NCBI GenBank assembly: GCA_021155195.1
Contig: JAJNPV010000037.1
Span: 682,001 to 746,000, forward strand
Length of the DNA stretch: 64,000 bases
From: Ohtaekwangia sp.
GTDB taxonomy: Bacteria; Bacteroidota; Bacteroidia; Cytophagales; Cyclobacteriaceae
Direction: 5' to 3'
The notes under the pieces are model-generated. The model saw nothing but the letters and a program-made list of their open reading frames with translations, was not told the origin of the DNA and did no database searches. The translations under genes were made by a program, and so were the position numbers. Shown in pieces: positions 18,535-28,400 of the stretch (position 1 is the stretch's first letter; each line of letters begins with the position of its first letter).

Positions 18535-19683
18535 ATGAAGATCCTGCTGAAAGGTTATTACGGATTTGGTAATTTGGGAGATGACATCTTGCTAAGGGTA
18601 GCGTGGAGGATTATTACTTATAAGTTTAGAGATGCATCTATTTTTGTTTATTCAAACTTTAATAAAAATCTTAAAGAATTTAACCAGTCGCAAAATTATA
18701 ATCACTATATTTTTAATCTTACTGATAATAGAATAAAGATAATTGATTGGACAGAGCATCATAATTTTGATCTTGTAATAGATGGTGGTGGCGGTGTTTA
18801 TTTTGATTACAACAAGAGGTCATTTGGAGCAATTACAAACCAACTTATAAAATGGGTTGGTGCTGAGAGGATTTATAAACTCGATCAAGTTTTAAGACGA
18901 ATTGCAAATAAGAAGAGACACATCCAGTTTAAAAAGAGAATTGGGGTTGGCTTGGGGATTGGGCCTTATGTTTCTTCTGCAAAATTATTTTATGAGCATT
19001 TGGTTGAGATTGGATCTACTGATGTGATGTTGGTTCGTGACAGAAAAAGTCTAGAATATCTTAGCAATTTTAAGTTTGGGGGAGAGGCCTCACTATGTGC
19101 TGATTTGGCTTTTTTTTCAGATTATTGGATGGGTGATGTCTTGATACAGGAGAAGAATTATAATGATAACCGGGTGGGAATAATTTTGATGGATTGGCAT
19201 GAGGGGATGAATGATCGATTTCTTGTATTCAAAACCTTTGCTGATGAAATTACCAAAACTGGCAAAAAGGTTACGTTCTTTTCATTTGATGAAAATCATG
19301 ACAAAGGCTATAAAGAGTTTTTTCAGAAACAGTTTAAGTTCTCTGTATGGCAGCCGAATGAATTATCAATCAATGATTTTCTTACTGAACTGTCATCTCA
19401 AAATATTATTTTTTCAGCGCGAGCTCACGGAGTAATAATTGGATCGTTGCTGGGCGTGCCTTCAGTTTGTATTGGCACCTCAAGTAAATTGATTGAAGTT
19501 TCTAAAATGTTTCCTAATAGTTCCGAAGTTATTTACGAACCCGTTGCCCTTGATGCCCTTCATTTAAGTTTAAAAAGAATTACTGGTAATTATGATGAAG
19601 TTCTTAGCTCCTTAGCCAAGGATGTTTATGCCAACAAGAAATTAGCAAACGAGTCGCTTTTAAAGCTGAGTCTATATTTATGA
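18535..19683 (+). CDS. Polysaccharide pyruvyl transferase family protein
   Basis: A 382-residue member of PF04230 (CsaB/WcaK type), which transfers a pyruvyl ketal from phosphoenolpyruvate to sugars. The opening MKILLKGYYGFGNLGDDILL contains the GNxGDD signature. The C-terminal half has FSARAHGVIIGSLLGVPSVCI, the conserved RxHG block. Its product would add negative charge to the polysaccharide. It overlaps the following glycosyltransferase by four bases (ATGA). Confidence 0.93.
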   Translation: MKILLKGYYGFGNLGDDILLRVAWRIITYKFRDASIFVYSNFNKNLKEFNQSQNYNHYIFNLTDNRIKIIDWTEHHNFDLVIDGGGGVYFDYNKRSFGAITNQLIKWVGAERIYKLDQVLRRIANKKRHIQFKKRIGVGLGIGPYVSSAKLFYEHLVEIGSTDVMLVRDRKSLEYLSNFKFGGEASLCADLAFFSDYWMGDVLIQEKNYNDNRVGIILMDWHEGMNDRFLVFKTFADEITKTGKKVTFFSFDENHDKGYKEFFQKQFKFSVWQPNELSINDFLTELSSQNIIFSARAHGVIIGSLLGVPSVCIGTSSKLIEVSKMFPNSSEVIYEPVALDALHLSLKRITGNYDEVLSSLAKDVYANKKLANESLLKLSLYL

Positions 19684-20576
19684 GTCCGTTTTTCAGTATT
19701 ATTATACCTACTTATAATAGAGCTAATTATATTCAGCGATCTATTTCTTGCGTGTTAAACCAAACCTTCCAAGATTTTGAGATAATTGTGGTTGATGACG
19801 GAAGCACTGACAATACTTTTGATCTTGTTAGGTTAATGGACGATAAGAGAGTCCACTATTTTTATAAAGATAATGAAGAGCGTGGGATTGCCAGAAATTA
19901 TGGGCTTGAAAAAGCTAATGGAAAGTATGTGAGTTTTTTTGATTCAGATGATCTTATTTATACAAATCACCTTGAGATTATTTACAAGACTATAAATAAT
20001 TTAGGAAACCCAGAAGTCCTTCATTCAGATTATGAATTTAGAGATGTAGACGGAAATATAATTCCGAGAGGTATTAAATTGCCAAGCTTACTCAACAATC
20101 ACTTGTTAGAAAACAGTGAGATTGGCGTATTGGGTGTATTTATAAGAAGAGATACTGCGGTTAAGCATTCGTTCATCGCTCATAGAAGTGCCATTGTTGG
20201 CGAAGACTTATATTTGTGGCTGACGCTCGCATCGAGGTATCCTTTTCATCATGTACCTGTAGTAACGAGCGCTATAGTTTTGCACGGAGGACGAAGTTTG
20301 AATGATAGAGATGCTTTTAAATTTTTAAAAAGTGCATTGTTACTTATAAACAATCTGAAAACAGATGAAGAGTTTTTCAAACACTATTCAAAAAACAAGG
20401 TGAATTATTTCTTTTCGAAAAACCTTGTGCAGGTCGCATTAGTATATTCAGAAAAAGGGAAGTTAAGATGGGCTTGTAAGTTGTTATGTGAGGGAATGAG
20501 TTATTCAATGAGAATTGTTTTCAATAGAACCTTTTTAGCCACACTTAGAATGCTACTAGTTAAATCTATAAAATGA
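19680..20576 (+). CDS. Glycosyltransferase family 2
   Basis: A 298-residue GT-A enzyme. The N-terminus SPFFSIIIPTYNRANYIQRS, the motif VVDDGSTDNT (about residues 36-45) and the metal-binding DSDD in YVSFFDSDDLIY are diagnostic of GT2. EDLYLWLTLA follows as the ED-type catalytic block. It is cytoplasmic or membrane-associated. It overlaps its neighbours by four bases on each side, so it is tightly coupled in the operon. Confidence 0.95.
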   Translation: MSPFFSIIIPTYNRANYIQRSISCVLNQTFQDFEIIVVDDGSTDNTFDLVRLMDDKRVHYFYKDNEERGIARNYGLEKANGKYVSFFDSDDLIYTNHLEIIYKTINNLGNPEVLHSDYEFRDVDGNIIPRGIKLPSLLNNHLLENSEIGVLGVFIRRDTAVKHSFIAHRSAIVGEDLYLWLTLASRYPFHHVPVVTSAIVLHGGRSLNDRDAFKFLKSALLLINNLKTDEEFFKHYSKNKVNYFFSKNLVQVALVYSEKGKLRWACKLLCEGMSYSMRIVFNRTFLATLRMLLVKSIK

Positions 20577-21295
20577 AAGAAGCGAGGATCGAGTATAGAG
20601 ACCCTGAATTTTATCCTGATTTCCTTTCAGTATTTTATCATACTTCGTTTCTTTCGAGGCTGGCCTTGTTGCGTGGGATTAAAAAAAATGTAAGCTGCTT
20701 AACAGGCAGGCTGCTGGATTTCGGCAGCGGGGCCAAACCCTATCGTGCTCTTTTTTCAGTTGATGAATACATTGGTGTGGATATTGAAAAAAGTGGACAT
20801 AATCACAAGAATTCTTTAGTGGATGTTTTTTATGATGGAAAAAACCTTCCATTTGAATCCTCCTATTTTGACTCATTTTTTTCAAGTGAAGTTTTTGAAC
20901 ATGTTTTTAATTTGCCGGAAATCCTAAAGGAAATTAATAGAGTGATGAAACCAAATGGAACCGTTTTAATAACCATTCCATTTGCTATTCATGAGCATGA
21001 AATCCCTTTTGATTTTGCGCGCTACTCTCGTTTCGGAATAGCCGATTTGCTTACTAAGAGTGGTTTTAAAATTTCAAAAATTGAGCCTACTAATAATTAT
21101 GTGCAGGCTATTTTTCAATTATGGATTTGGTATACTTCTTCACTAATAGTGAAGAAGTATAAGTGGCTTACTTTTATCCAATTATTAATATTGGTAGCTC
21201 CTGTTAATATTTTAGGTTGGATATTCTCGGGAATACTCCCAAAGCGTTATTCTTACTATAATAATCTTATTGTAGTTGCTACAAAACATGGGTGA
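20573..21295 (+). CDS. SAM-dependent methyltransferase (class I)
   Basis: A 240-residue methyltransferase with motif I LLDFGSGAKPYRALF (about residues 46-60), acidic motif EYIGVDIEKSG, and the post-motif LPFESSYFDSFFSSEVFEHV, typical of the Methyltransf_11 group. A hydrophobic stretch near the C-terminus (about residues 198-220) may bind the membrane. It overlaps the preceding GT2 by four bases and the following GT4 by eight. Sugar or lipid-linked sugar methylation is inferred from context. Confidence 0.9.
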   Translation: MKEARIEYRDPEFYPDFLSVFYHTSFLSRLALLRGIKKNVSCLTGRLLDFGSGAKPYRALFSVDEYIGVDIEKSGHNHKNSLVDVFYDGKNLPFESSYFDSFFSSEVFEHVFNLPEILKEINRVMKPNGTVLITIPFAIHEHEIPFDFARYSRFGIADLLTKSGFKISKIEPTNNYVQAIFQLWIWYTSSLIVKKYKWLTFIQLLILVAPVNILGWIFSGILPKRYSYYNNLIVVATKHG

Positions 21296-22529
21296 GACCA
21301 TTCAAAGGCCGAACGTATTAATGATCATTCCAAATTACGGATTTGGTGGAGCTCAGCGAGTTTTCACACAGCTTGTTAATTCATTTTCTGATCAATTCAA
21401 TATAATTGAGGTTGTATTCAATAATGAAGAGACAGACGTTTATCACGGTCGTGGAAAAAAAGTTTTTTTAAATGTTTCCGGTGGTTCAAATTTTTTGTCG
21501 AAAGGGTTAAATTTTTTAAAACGATGCTGGCGACTAAATCGAATTAAAAATAAGTACCAATGCATAGCAAGCATTAGTCATTTAGAGGGAGCAAATTATA
21601 TCAACGTTTTATCTTTTGGGCGTGGAAAAAAAATTCTTTGTGTGCATGGCTCAAAAATAGCTGAAGATTCCAATAGAAAAGGACTGATAAAATTTGTAGA
21701 AGATAACATTTTGATTCCTGTTCTGTTTAACGGAGCACATAAAATTGTTACGGTTAGCAAAGGAATTTCAGACGAACTTATCCTTTTTTTTCATGTCCAA
21801 AAATCTAAAGTTCTAGTTATTCATAATGGAGTTGATGTTGATGAGATTAGTCAATTAGCAACTGAAGATATTCCTGAGTGGCATACTTTTATCTTTCAGA
21901 AAGAGGTTGCTGTTTTCTCAGGAAGATTGGCACCTCAAAAAAACCCTACGTGCCTTATTGACATCTTTAAGAAAAGTATGGATGAAGTTGATTTTAATTT
22001 GTTGATTTTAGGTGATGGGCCATTAAAATTGAAAATGAAGGGTAGATGCATTGAGCTTGGCTTAGATTTTTATGACGAAGAATCAGATAGGAAAAAAGAT
22101 GCGCGGATATTTTTCCTTGGATTTGTTGCGAACCCATTCAAATACCTGAATAAATCAACAATTTTCTTGTTGCCTAGCAATTTTGAAGGATTTCCTCTTG
22201 CGCCCTGCGAAGCTCTGGCTTGTGAGTTGCCAATAGTTGCCACTGATTGCCCAACAGGAACAAGAGAGATATTAGCTCCTGAAGATGATCATTCAAGCCA
22301 GAAACTTTTTCAGCCAGAATTTGCAAAGTATGGTGTGTTAATGCCTCTACTGAATGAGGTAAATTATACCCATAATGTTGATCTTTGGAGCAAAATAGTA
22401 GTAGAGATGATTGGTGATAAGAATAAATTACATCGCTATCGGGAAATCTCAAGAGAGAGGGCGATGGAATTATCAAAGGAGGTTTTTATTAACAAGTGGA
22501 AGGAGTTGTTACTATACATAGCTGACTGA
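21288..22529 (+). CDS. Glycosyltransferase family 4
   Basis: A 413-residue GT4 enzyme of GT-B fold. I use the ATG at 21288 rather than an upstream TTG, because MGETIQRPNVLMIIPNYGFG gives the standard N-terminal strand and glycine loop. The C-terminal half contains VAVFSGRLAPQKNPTCLIDI and FLLPSNFEGFPLAPCEALACE, which is the donor-binding E-x7-E region. The substrate is unknown. It overlaps the upstream methyltransferase gene by eight bases. Confidence 0.95.
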   Translation: MGETIQRPNVLMIIPNYGFGGAQRVFTQLVNSFSDQFNIIEVVFNNEETDVYHGRGKKVFLNVSGGSNFLSKGLNFLKRCWRLNRIKNKYQCIASISHLEGANYINVLSFGRGKKILCVHGSKIAEDSNRKGLIKFVEDNILIPVLFNGAHKIVTVSKGISDELILFFHVQKSKVLVIHNGVDVDEISQLATEDIPEWHTFIFQKEVAVFSGRLAPQKNPTCLIDIFKKSMDEVDFNLLILGDGPLKLKMKGRCIELGLDFYDEESDRKKDARIFFLGFVANPFKYLNKSTIFLLPSNFEGFPLAPCEALACELPIVATDCPTGTREILAPEDDHSSQKLFQPEFAKYGVLMPLLNEVNYTHNVDLWSKIVVEMIGDKNKLHRYREISRERAMELSKEVFINKWKELLLYIAD

Positions 22530-22578
22530 AGTAAGTTTAGAAAATAGGATGAAAACAGTAAAGTCAAGAAGGTAGAGT

Positions 22579-23454
22579 ATGCTTCAACAAAAAATTCAGT
22601 ATTTAGTTAGGTCCACATTGAATATAACCCAGAAAAAGCAATGTCCAAATTGTTCTCACACCAAGTTTGATTGTCTTGATACAAAGTATCTTGTTACTCG
22701 TTTATATAAGTGTAAATTTTGCAAGCTTAACTTTCGCTTCCCCGTAGATTCAAAATCATTTCTCGAAGCATTTTATCAGTCTAAATATAAGGCTAATTAT
22801 TCTGACGTTACACGTGAAATAACAGAACTTCCAACGGATGAGGATTTGATAGGCATGATGAAAAATAATTTTTATGGTAAGCGGAACTACTCACCTTTTG
22901 TTAAAGCATTGCTTAAATCCGATTCAGCGAAAATTTTAGATTATGGATGTAGCTGGGGGTATTCTGTTTTTCAATTGAAACAGGCAGGATATGATGCCGA
23001 AGGTTTTGAGATTTCATCGGCCAGAGCAGAGTTTGGAAGAAAGATTGGAGTTAACATTCATGATAAGCAATCTACCGTAAAGAATGACAATGACTTAATT
23101 CTGAGTAGTCACGCTATTGAACATTTGCCTGTAGTTTCAGAATATATAAGGTTTGCAGCTACCAAACTTGTTCATGACGGGATTCTTATTTCATTCTGCC
23201 CAAACGGATCTCCTGAATTTAGAGCCCGTGAACCGAAGAACTTTCATGTTAATTGGGGACTTTTGCATCCAAATTATCTTGATGTCGAATTTGCATCTCA
23301 TACTTTTCGTAATAACCCATATTTAATATTAACCGATGACTGGAGATACAATTTTGAACAAATAGAAAAATGGGACGGAAGATCCCAAATCGTTGGAGAG
23401 AAATTAGATGGACAAGAATTATTAATTATTGCAAAACCCAATGTTATAATATAA
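22579..23454 (+). CDS. Methyltransferase with N-terminal zinc-ribbon-like CxxC pairs
   Basis: A 291-residue class I methyltransferase. Residues 22-50 contain two CxxC pairs (CPNC and CKFC) separated by about 22 residues, forming a probable zinc ribbon. Motif I is ILDYGCSWGYSVFQL (about residues 115-129), followed by GFEIS. The combination of N-terminal zinc ribbon and SAM domain is common among sugar-modifying methyltransferases in polysaccharide loci. It is preceded by a 49-base gap, the longest within this operon. Confidence 0.88.
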   Translation: MLQQKIQYLVRSTLNITQKKQCPNCSHTKFDCLDTKYLVTRLYKCKFCKLNFRFPVDSKSFLEAFYQSKYKANYSDVTREITELPTDEDLIGMMKNNFYGKRNYSPFVKALLKSDSAKILDYGCSWGYSVFQLKQAGYDAEGFEISSARAEFGRKIGVNIHDKQSTVKNDNDLILSSHAIEHLPVVSEYIRFAATKLVHDGILISFCPNGSPEFRAREPKNFHVNWGLLHPNYLDVEFASHTFRNNPYLILTDDWRYNFEQIEKWDGRSQIVGEKLDGQELLIIAKPNVII

Positions 23455-23459
23455 AATCT

Positions 23460-24227
23460 ATGGAATTTATTGATGTAAAGTTTAGAGAAAGGATAGATGA
23501 GTTCAAAGAACAATGGAATTCTAAAAAACCGTTTCGATTCTTGGTAGTTGATAATTTCTTGATCCCTACTAAAGCAGAAGAAATTTTGAAAAACTATCCG
23601 GCAGTAGATCAGGGTGAGTGGGATGGAACAACTTACATCAATCAAAAGAGTAAATTTCAGCAGCGTGAGTTTGCTCAAGGCTCAATATTCTCTAAAATAT
23701 TTGAAGAACTAAATGGAAAGGAGTTTTTAAAAGACATTGAGTACATAACAGGAATTGAAAACTTAATTCCTGATGAAAAACTTTTTGGTGGAGGATTACA
23801 TCAATCGCGGACGGGCGCATTTTTGGATGTGCATGTTGATTATAACATTCATCCTGAAACAAAACTTCATAGAAGGCTTAATATCCTAATTTATATGAAT
23901 AAAGAATGGAAGGACGAGTACGAGGGTCACTTACAGCTTTGGGATATGAAACAGAAAAAGATGATAGGAAACATAGCCCCTATTTTTAATCGAATGGCAA
24001 TGTTCGAAACGAATGAAATTTCATTTCATGGCCACCCCATACCCCTCAAAACTCCACGCAACATGACAAGAAAGTCAATCGCGGCATATTATTATTCTCA
24101 AAGTCGACCTGGCAACGAGATAGCTAGCGAGCATAACACGATTTATATAAACACTGAAGGAATAAAGGGAAAGACAAAAAATATTTTTTCAGGCTTAAAA
24201 GCTTTGGCGGAGAGATTATCTCGGTAA
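23460..24227 (+). CDS. 2OG-Fe(II) oxygenase (prolyl 4-hydroxylase-like)
   Basis: A 255-residue protein starting at the ATG at 23460; an upstream in-frame extension from 23370 overlaps the previous gene and encodes a basic stretch without family features. The jelly-roll metal motif is HVD in FLDVHVDYNIHP, with the distal histidine in FHGHPIPL and an arginine in MTRKSIAAYYYS for 2-oxoglutarate. LNILIYMNKEW is the usual strand. Such enzymes in polysaccharide loci may hydroxylate a sugar or its acyl group, but the substrate is unknown. Its presence among glycosyltransferases is unusual enough to note. Confidence 0.88.
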   Translation: MEFIDVKFRERIDEFKEQWNSKKPFRFLVVDNFLIPTKAEEILKNYPAVDQGEWDGTTYINQKSKFQQREFAQGSIFSKIFEELNGKEFLKDIEYITGIENLIPDEKLFGGGLHQSRTGAFLDVHVDYNIHPETKLHRRLNILIYMNKEWKDEYEGHLQLWDMKQKKMIGNIAPIFNRMAMFETNEISFHGHPIPLKTPRNMTRKSIAAYYYSQSRPGNEIASEHNTIYINTEGIKGKTKNIFSGLKALAERLSR

Positions 24228-24242
24228 ATTCATAAGCGTTGA

Positions 24243-25373
24243 ATGCAAACAAGGAAAAGAATTCTAGTAATCGAAAATGCCGTTGATGTAACAGGGGGGC
24301 TTAAATCAATTTTAAATTCAAGCGGTGTATTGAGTAATAATTTTGAATTTATAATAGCACTTCCAAAAAATACTCGTTGTACATCCTATACAGAGGATCG
24401 TGGTTTTCAGGTTGTTGGGTTACCCTATAAGGAGCTAAACAAAACTATTTTATCCTGGATTGTTTATTTACCCTCGTTGGTATTAAATACAATACGGCTG
24501 AACTGGATAGTAAAAAAAATGAATATTGAATTAATCATAGCAAATGATTTCTACAATTTACTTCCCTGTAGCTATCGATTTTTTGGAGGAAATGTACCTT
24601 ATGTTTGCTTTGTAAGGTTTATGCCTAATCGTTTTCCAAAGGTATTAGTAAGAATCTGGGAAGCGTGTCATCAAAAGTTTTCTGATAAGGTGATTGCAGT
24701 ATCAAATGCAGTAAAAAATAAGATGGCGATTGGAAATGTGGAAGTTATATATGAGGGCTTGCAGGATATTTTCGATACCCATAGTGCACCTGCTGATAGG
24801 CAAATTTCTAAAGGAAATACGCTACTTTACTTATCTAACTATATCAATGGTAAGGGGCATGAGTTTGCACTGCAAAGTTTTGCAAAGTTGGCCACCAAGT
24901 ATCCATCGTGGAAACTAAGATTTGTAGGAGGTGATATGGGTATTAAAAAGAATAAGAAGTATAAAGAGTTTTTGACTAGGTTGGCGATTGAGATGAAAAT
25001 TCAAGATCAAATAGAGTGGATTGGATTTTCTAATGATGTACAAGAGGAATATCTTATGGCGGATATTGTCTTAAATTTTTCTAACTCTGAATCTTTTTCA
25101 CTAACCTGTTTAGAGGCGATGGCCGTTGGAAGAGCAATTATTTCAACGAATAGCGGAGGGCCAGCTGAAATTATAGTGCAAAATGAATCTGGTATTCTTG
25201 TTCCAGTGGCTGATGTTTCGGCTATGATTTTGGCAATGGATAGTCTTATGAGAAATGAGGAGCTTCGCATAACTTTTGGTAAAAATGCTTTTTATCATGT
25301 ACGCCAGAAATTCAATTTTTCTAATACAATCGATAAACTTAAGGTCGTTTATTTTAAATCTCTTGCCAATTAA
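24243..25373 (+). CDS. Glycosyltransferase family 4
   Basis: A 376-residue GT4 enzyme. The N-terminus RKRILVIENAVDVTGGLKSI has the glycine-containing loop. The C-terminal half contains LLYLSNYINGKGHEFALQSF, IEWIGFSNDVQEEYLMADIV and NSESFSLTCLEAMAVGRAII, the E-x7-E motif. It is the last sugar-transferring gene of the locus and lies 55 bases before the T9SS-exported PKD protein gene. Confidence 0.95.
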   Translation: MQTRKRILVIENAVDVTGGLKSILNSSGVLSNNFEFIIALPKNTRCTSYTEDRGFQVVGLPYKELNKTILSWIVYLPSLVLNTIRLNWIVKKMNIELIIANDFYNLLPCSYRFFGGNVPYVCFVRFMPNRFPKVLVRIWEACHQKFSDKVIAVSNAVKNKMAIGNVEVIYEGLQDIFDTHSAPADRQISKGNTLLYLSNYINGKGHEFALQSFAKLATKYPSWKLRFVGGDMGIKKNKKYKEFLTRLAIEMKIQDQIEWIGFSNDVQEEYLMADIVLNFSNSESFSLTCLEAMAVGRAIISTNSGGPAEIIVQNESGILVPVADVSAMILAMDSLMRNEELRITFGKNAFYHVRQKFNFSNTIDKLKVVYFKSLAN

Positions 25374-25427
25374 ATAAGAAATAGTGGTTACGACACTTAA
25401 TATCAAATTATATAGTTTAAAGATTAG

Positions 25428-28400
25428 ATGAATAAAGTTTTGTTTACAGTTGGACTACTTTTATTGAGCAATATTGCGTTAGCTCAGTGTCCAATTGTGG
25501 ACTATACATTACCAACTATAGTGTGTAATACTCAAAATCTAATCATACAGAATACAACTACAGGGGCTGATTATTATCAATGGGATTTTTGTAGTGGGGA
25601 TCTTGCTCTAACGCCCAACGCTACTATAGCTGCAAGTAGTAACTTACTCTTTCGCACCCGGTCTTTACGGATCGTTAAAAGCTCGAATGCATGGTATGGC
25701 TTTACAATTGATCAGGCGAATAGCCCATATCGACTCATTCGTTTCGACTTTGGGAATAGCCTTGCAAATACACCTCTCATTGTCGATTTAGGCAATCCAT
25801 CCAACAGCATTAATAGCGCGTTTGATTTACAAATGTATCGCGAAGAGAATAACTGGTATGCTTTGGTTGTTAATGCAGGTACTAATTCTTTGGTGAGATT
25901 AAACTTTGGCTTCAACCTTGAATCCATTCCTTCTGCGCAGGACTTGGGATCCTTTGGTAAGCTTGATACACCTGATGGACTATTTCTTGTTACCGATAAT
26001 GGATTGCTATCTGCCTTTGTATCGAATGGAGGCGCCTCGCCAGAGATTATACGCTTAGAGTTTGGAAGCTCAATTTTAAATACCCCAGTCATTAATTCAT
26101 TCCTGGTACCAGGAGGATCTGGGCTAAGAGGAGTTGCAATAATAAAGGAATGCGATCGATGGTTTGGTTTGGTAAGCTCTTACGGCAATGGAAAAGTTTT
26201 TTGGATTGATTTTACAAATGGATTGAATCAATCGCCCCAAACTGGTGAGATTAATTTTTTTGCATCATTCAATTTTCCTACAAACATTGCATTAGCACTT
26301 GATGGTGCTGAATACTTTGCTTTTATAGAATCTGCGTTGGGCGAGCAATACAGACTTTCCTTTGGAGCAAGCATCATAGATAAAACAGGCAGCGGCCAAA
26401 ACCTTGGTACTTTCGGTATATCCAATGAAAATTCTGCTCTCGAATTAGTCAAGGTTGATTCTGATTGGTTTGGGTTTTCAATTGATTTAACGAATCGTAG
26501 ATTAGTACGTCAAATTTTTCCTGCCGTATGTTCAGCCTCACAGGCAACCTATCAGGGCGAACATCCTCCGCCTGTCAAGTATTCAGCTAGTGGAACAAAA
26601 ATCATTTCAGTTAAAGCAATTTCAGTGAGCGGTGCAATAAGCTCCCTAAGCAAAACTGTTACAGTTTCTTCTAATGTTGCTCCAGACATCGATTTTAATT
26701 CCACCAATGTATGTGTCAACAGCATTGTAAATTTCACCTCTCAAAATAGCTCAGGGGACATAACAAGCTACAACTGGAGTTTTGGAGATGCAAGTACATC
26801 AAGCCAACCAAATCCCTCTCATATTTATACCTCAGCCACAACATATGAAGTTGGATTAATTGTAACGGCATCCAATGGGTGCACAAACACAGCAACACCA
26901 AAAGATCTTGTTATCTACAACCAACCAGTTGCAGATTTTGATTTTCCTAGTGTGAGCCCGATTTGTACCAATCAGGAATATACATTTATCAATTCATCAA
27001 CGTTTGATCCACTATCCAATCCCACCTGGGAATGGCGACTCAACGGAGCACTGGTCTCAAATGATCAGAATTTGTCGCAACAGTTTAGTTCTACTATTGC
27101 CCAGGAAATTAGGTTGAAGGCATTAATACCAGGCTGCGAAAATGAAGTGATAAAAAACATTGCTTCAATACAAGAAGGTCCACAAACTGATTTTACATTT
27201 TCAAACAGTTGTCAACTTGCTCCGGTTAGTTTCACTAATGCAACGTCTGGCTCAGTTACTGATTTTTCTTGGGATTTTGGAGATGGCAATAACTCATCTC
27301 AAACAAATCCAACCAATACGTTCCAAAACTCAGGCACTTTTCATGTAACGTTACACACAACTAATGCTGCAGGTTGCCAAAATTCTGCTGAAAAACCCAT
27401 CACCATCTACTCCAAACCTCAAACCGATTTTTCCATCGATCTTCCCCCTTTCTCGTGTGCGGGTTCGCCCTCCCAATTCAATGACATAACTCCATCGTTA
27501 ACCGATAGTAACATAACAACTTGGTTGTGGGGCTTTGGAGATATCGCAAATGGCACATCAGCGCAAAAGAATCCAATCTACACTTATTCGTTGTCTGGTG
27601 ATTATCAAGTCTCTCTTACAGCAACCACAAACTTTGGCTGCACGGCATCGATTCAAAAACAGGTTACCATCTCATCGGCACCACTGGTTAATTTCACAAA
27701 TGGCATTGCGTGCTTAAATCAAGGAACACAATTCACTGATGCATCAGATCCAACTGCAAAAGCGTGGCTTTGGTCAATTCAAAATAGTACCTACACAACC
27801 AAAAATCCAACACACGTTTTTTCGGTAACGGGCTCACAGCCGGTTATGCTTTCCGTTACCGGGAGTAACAATTGTGTAAGTCAACTTACAAAAAACGTTA
27901 ACGTCCCCATTCCTGTGGCGCCCGACTTTACTGCTATCAGCACTTGTGCCGGGAAGCCTACCATCTTTCAAGAAAAAAATTCAGGTGGCAATGACCCTGC
28001 AGTCTCATGGAGTTGGGATTTCGGTGGACAAGGGACGGGCTCCGGCTCTCCAGCTGAACATATTTTTCAAACCGTAGGAAGCTATGCAGTAAAAATGAAT
28101 TCAACTCGCCAGTCAGGATGTGTTTATTCAATAACTAAATCAGTTTCAATCAATCAGTCGCCTCAGGCACAGTTTATTCCTTCAACCGATTCAGGAGGGT
28201 CTCCACTTACAGTGGGATTCGCCAATACATCATCATTGGCAACTTCTTACTTATGGAAATTTATGGATGCTAATAATTCAACTAGCACCGAGTTTTCACC
28301 TTCGTTTATTTTCAATCAACTTGGAGAATATCCTGTTGAGTTAATTGCAAGCAATGCATTGGGATGTCAGGATAGTTATATAAAAATGATTCAGGTGGTG

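Noticed and set aside
23370..23459. Upstream extension of the oxygenase gene
   Set aside because: It overlaps the end of the methyltransferase gene and encodes a basic stretch without family similarity; the ATG at 23460 fits directly.
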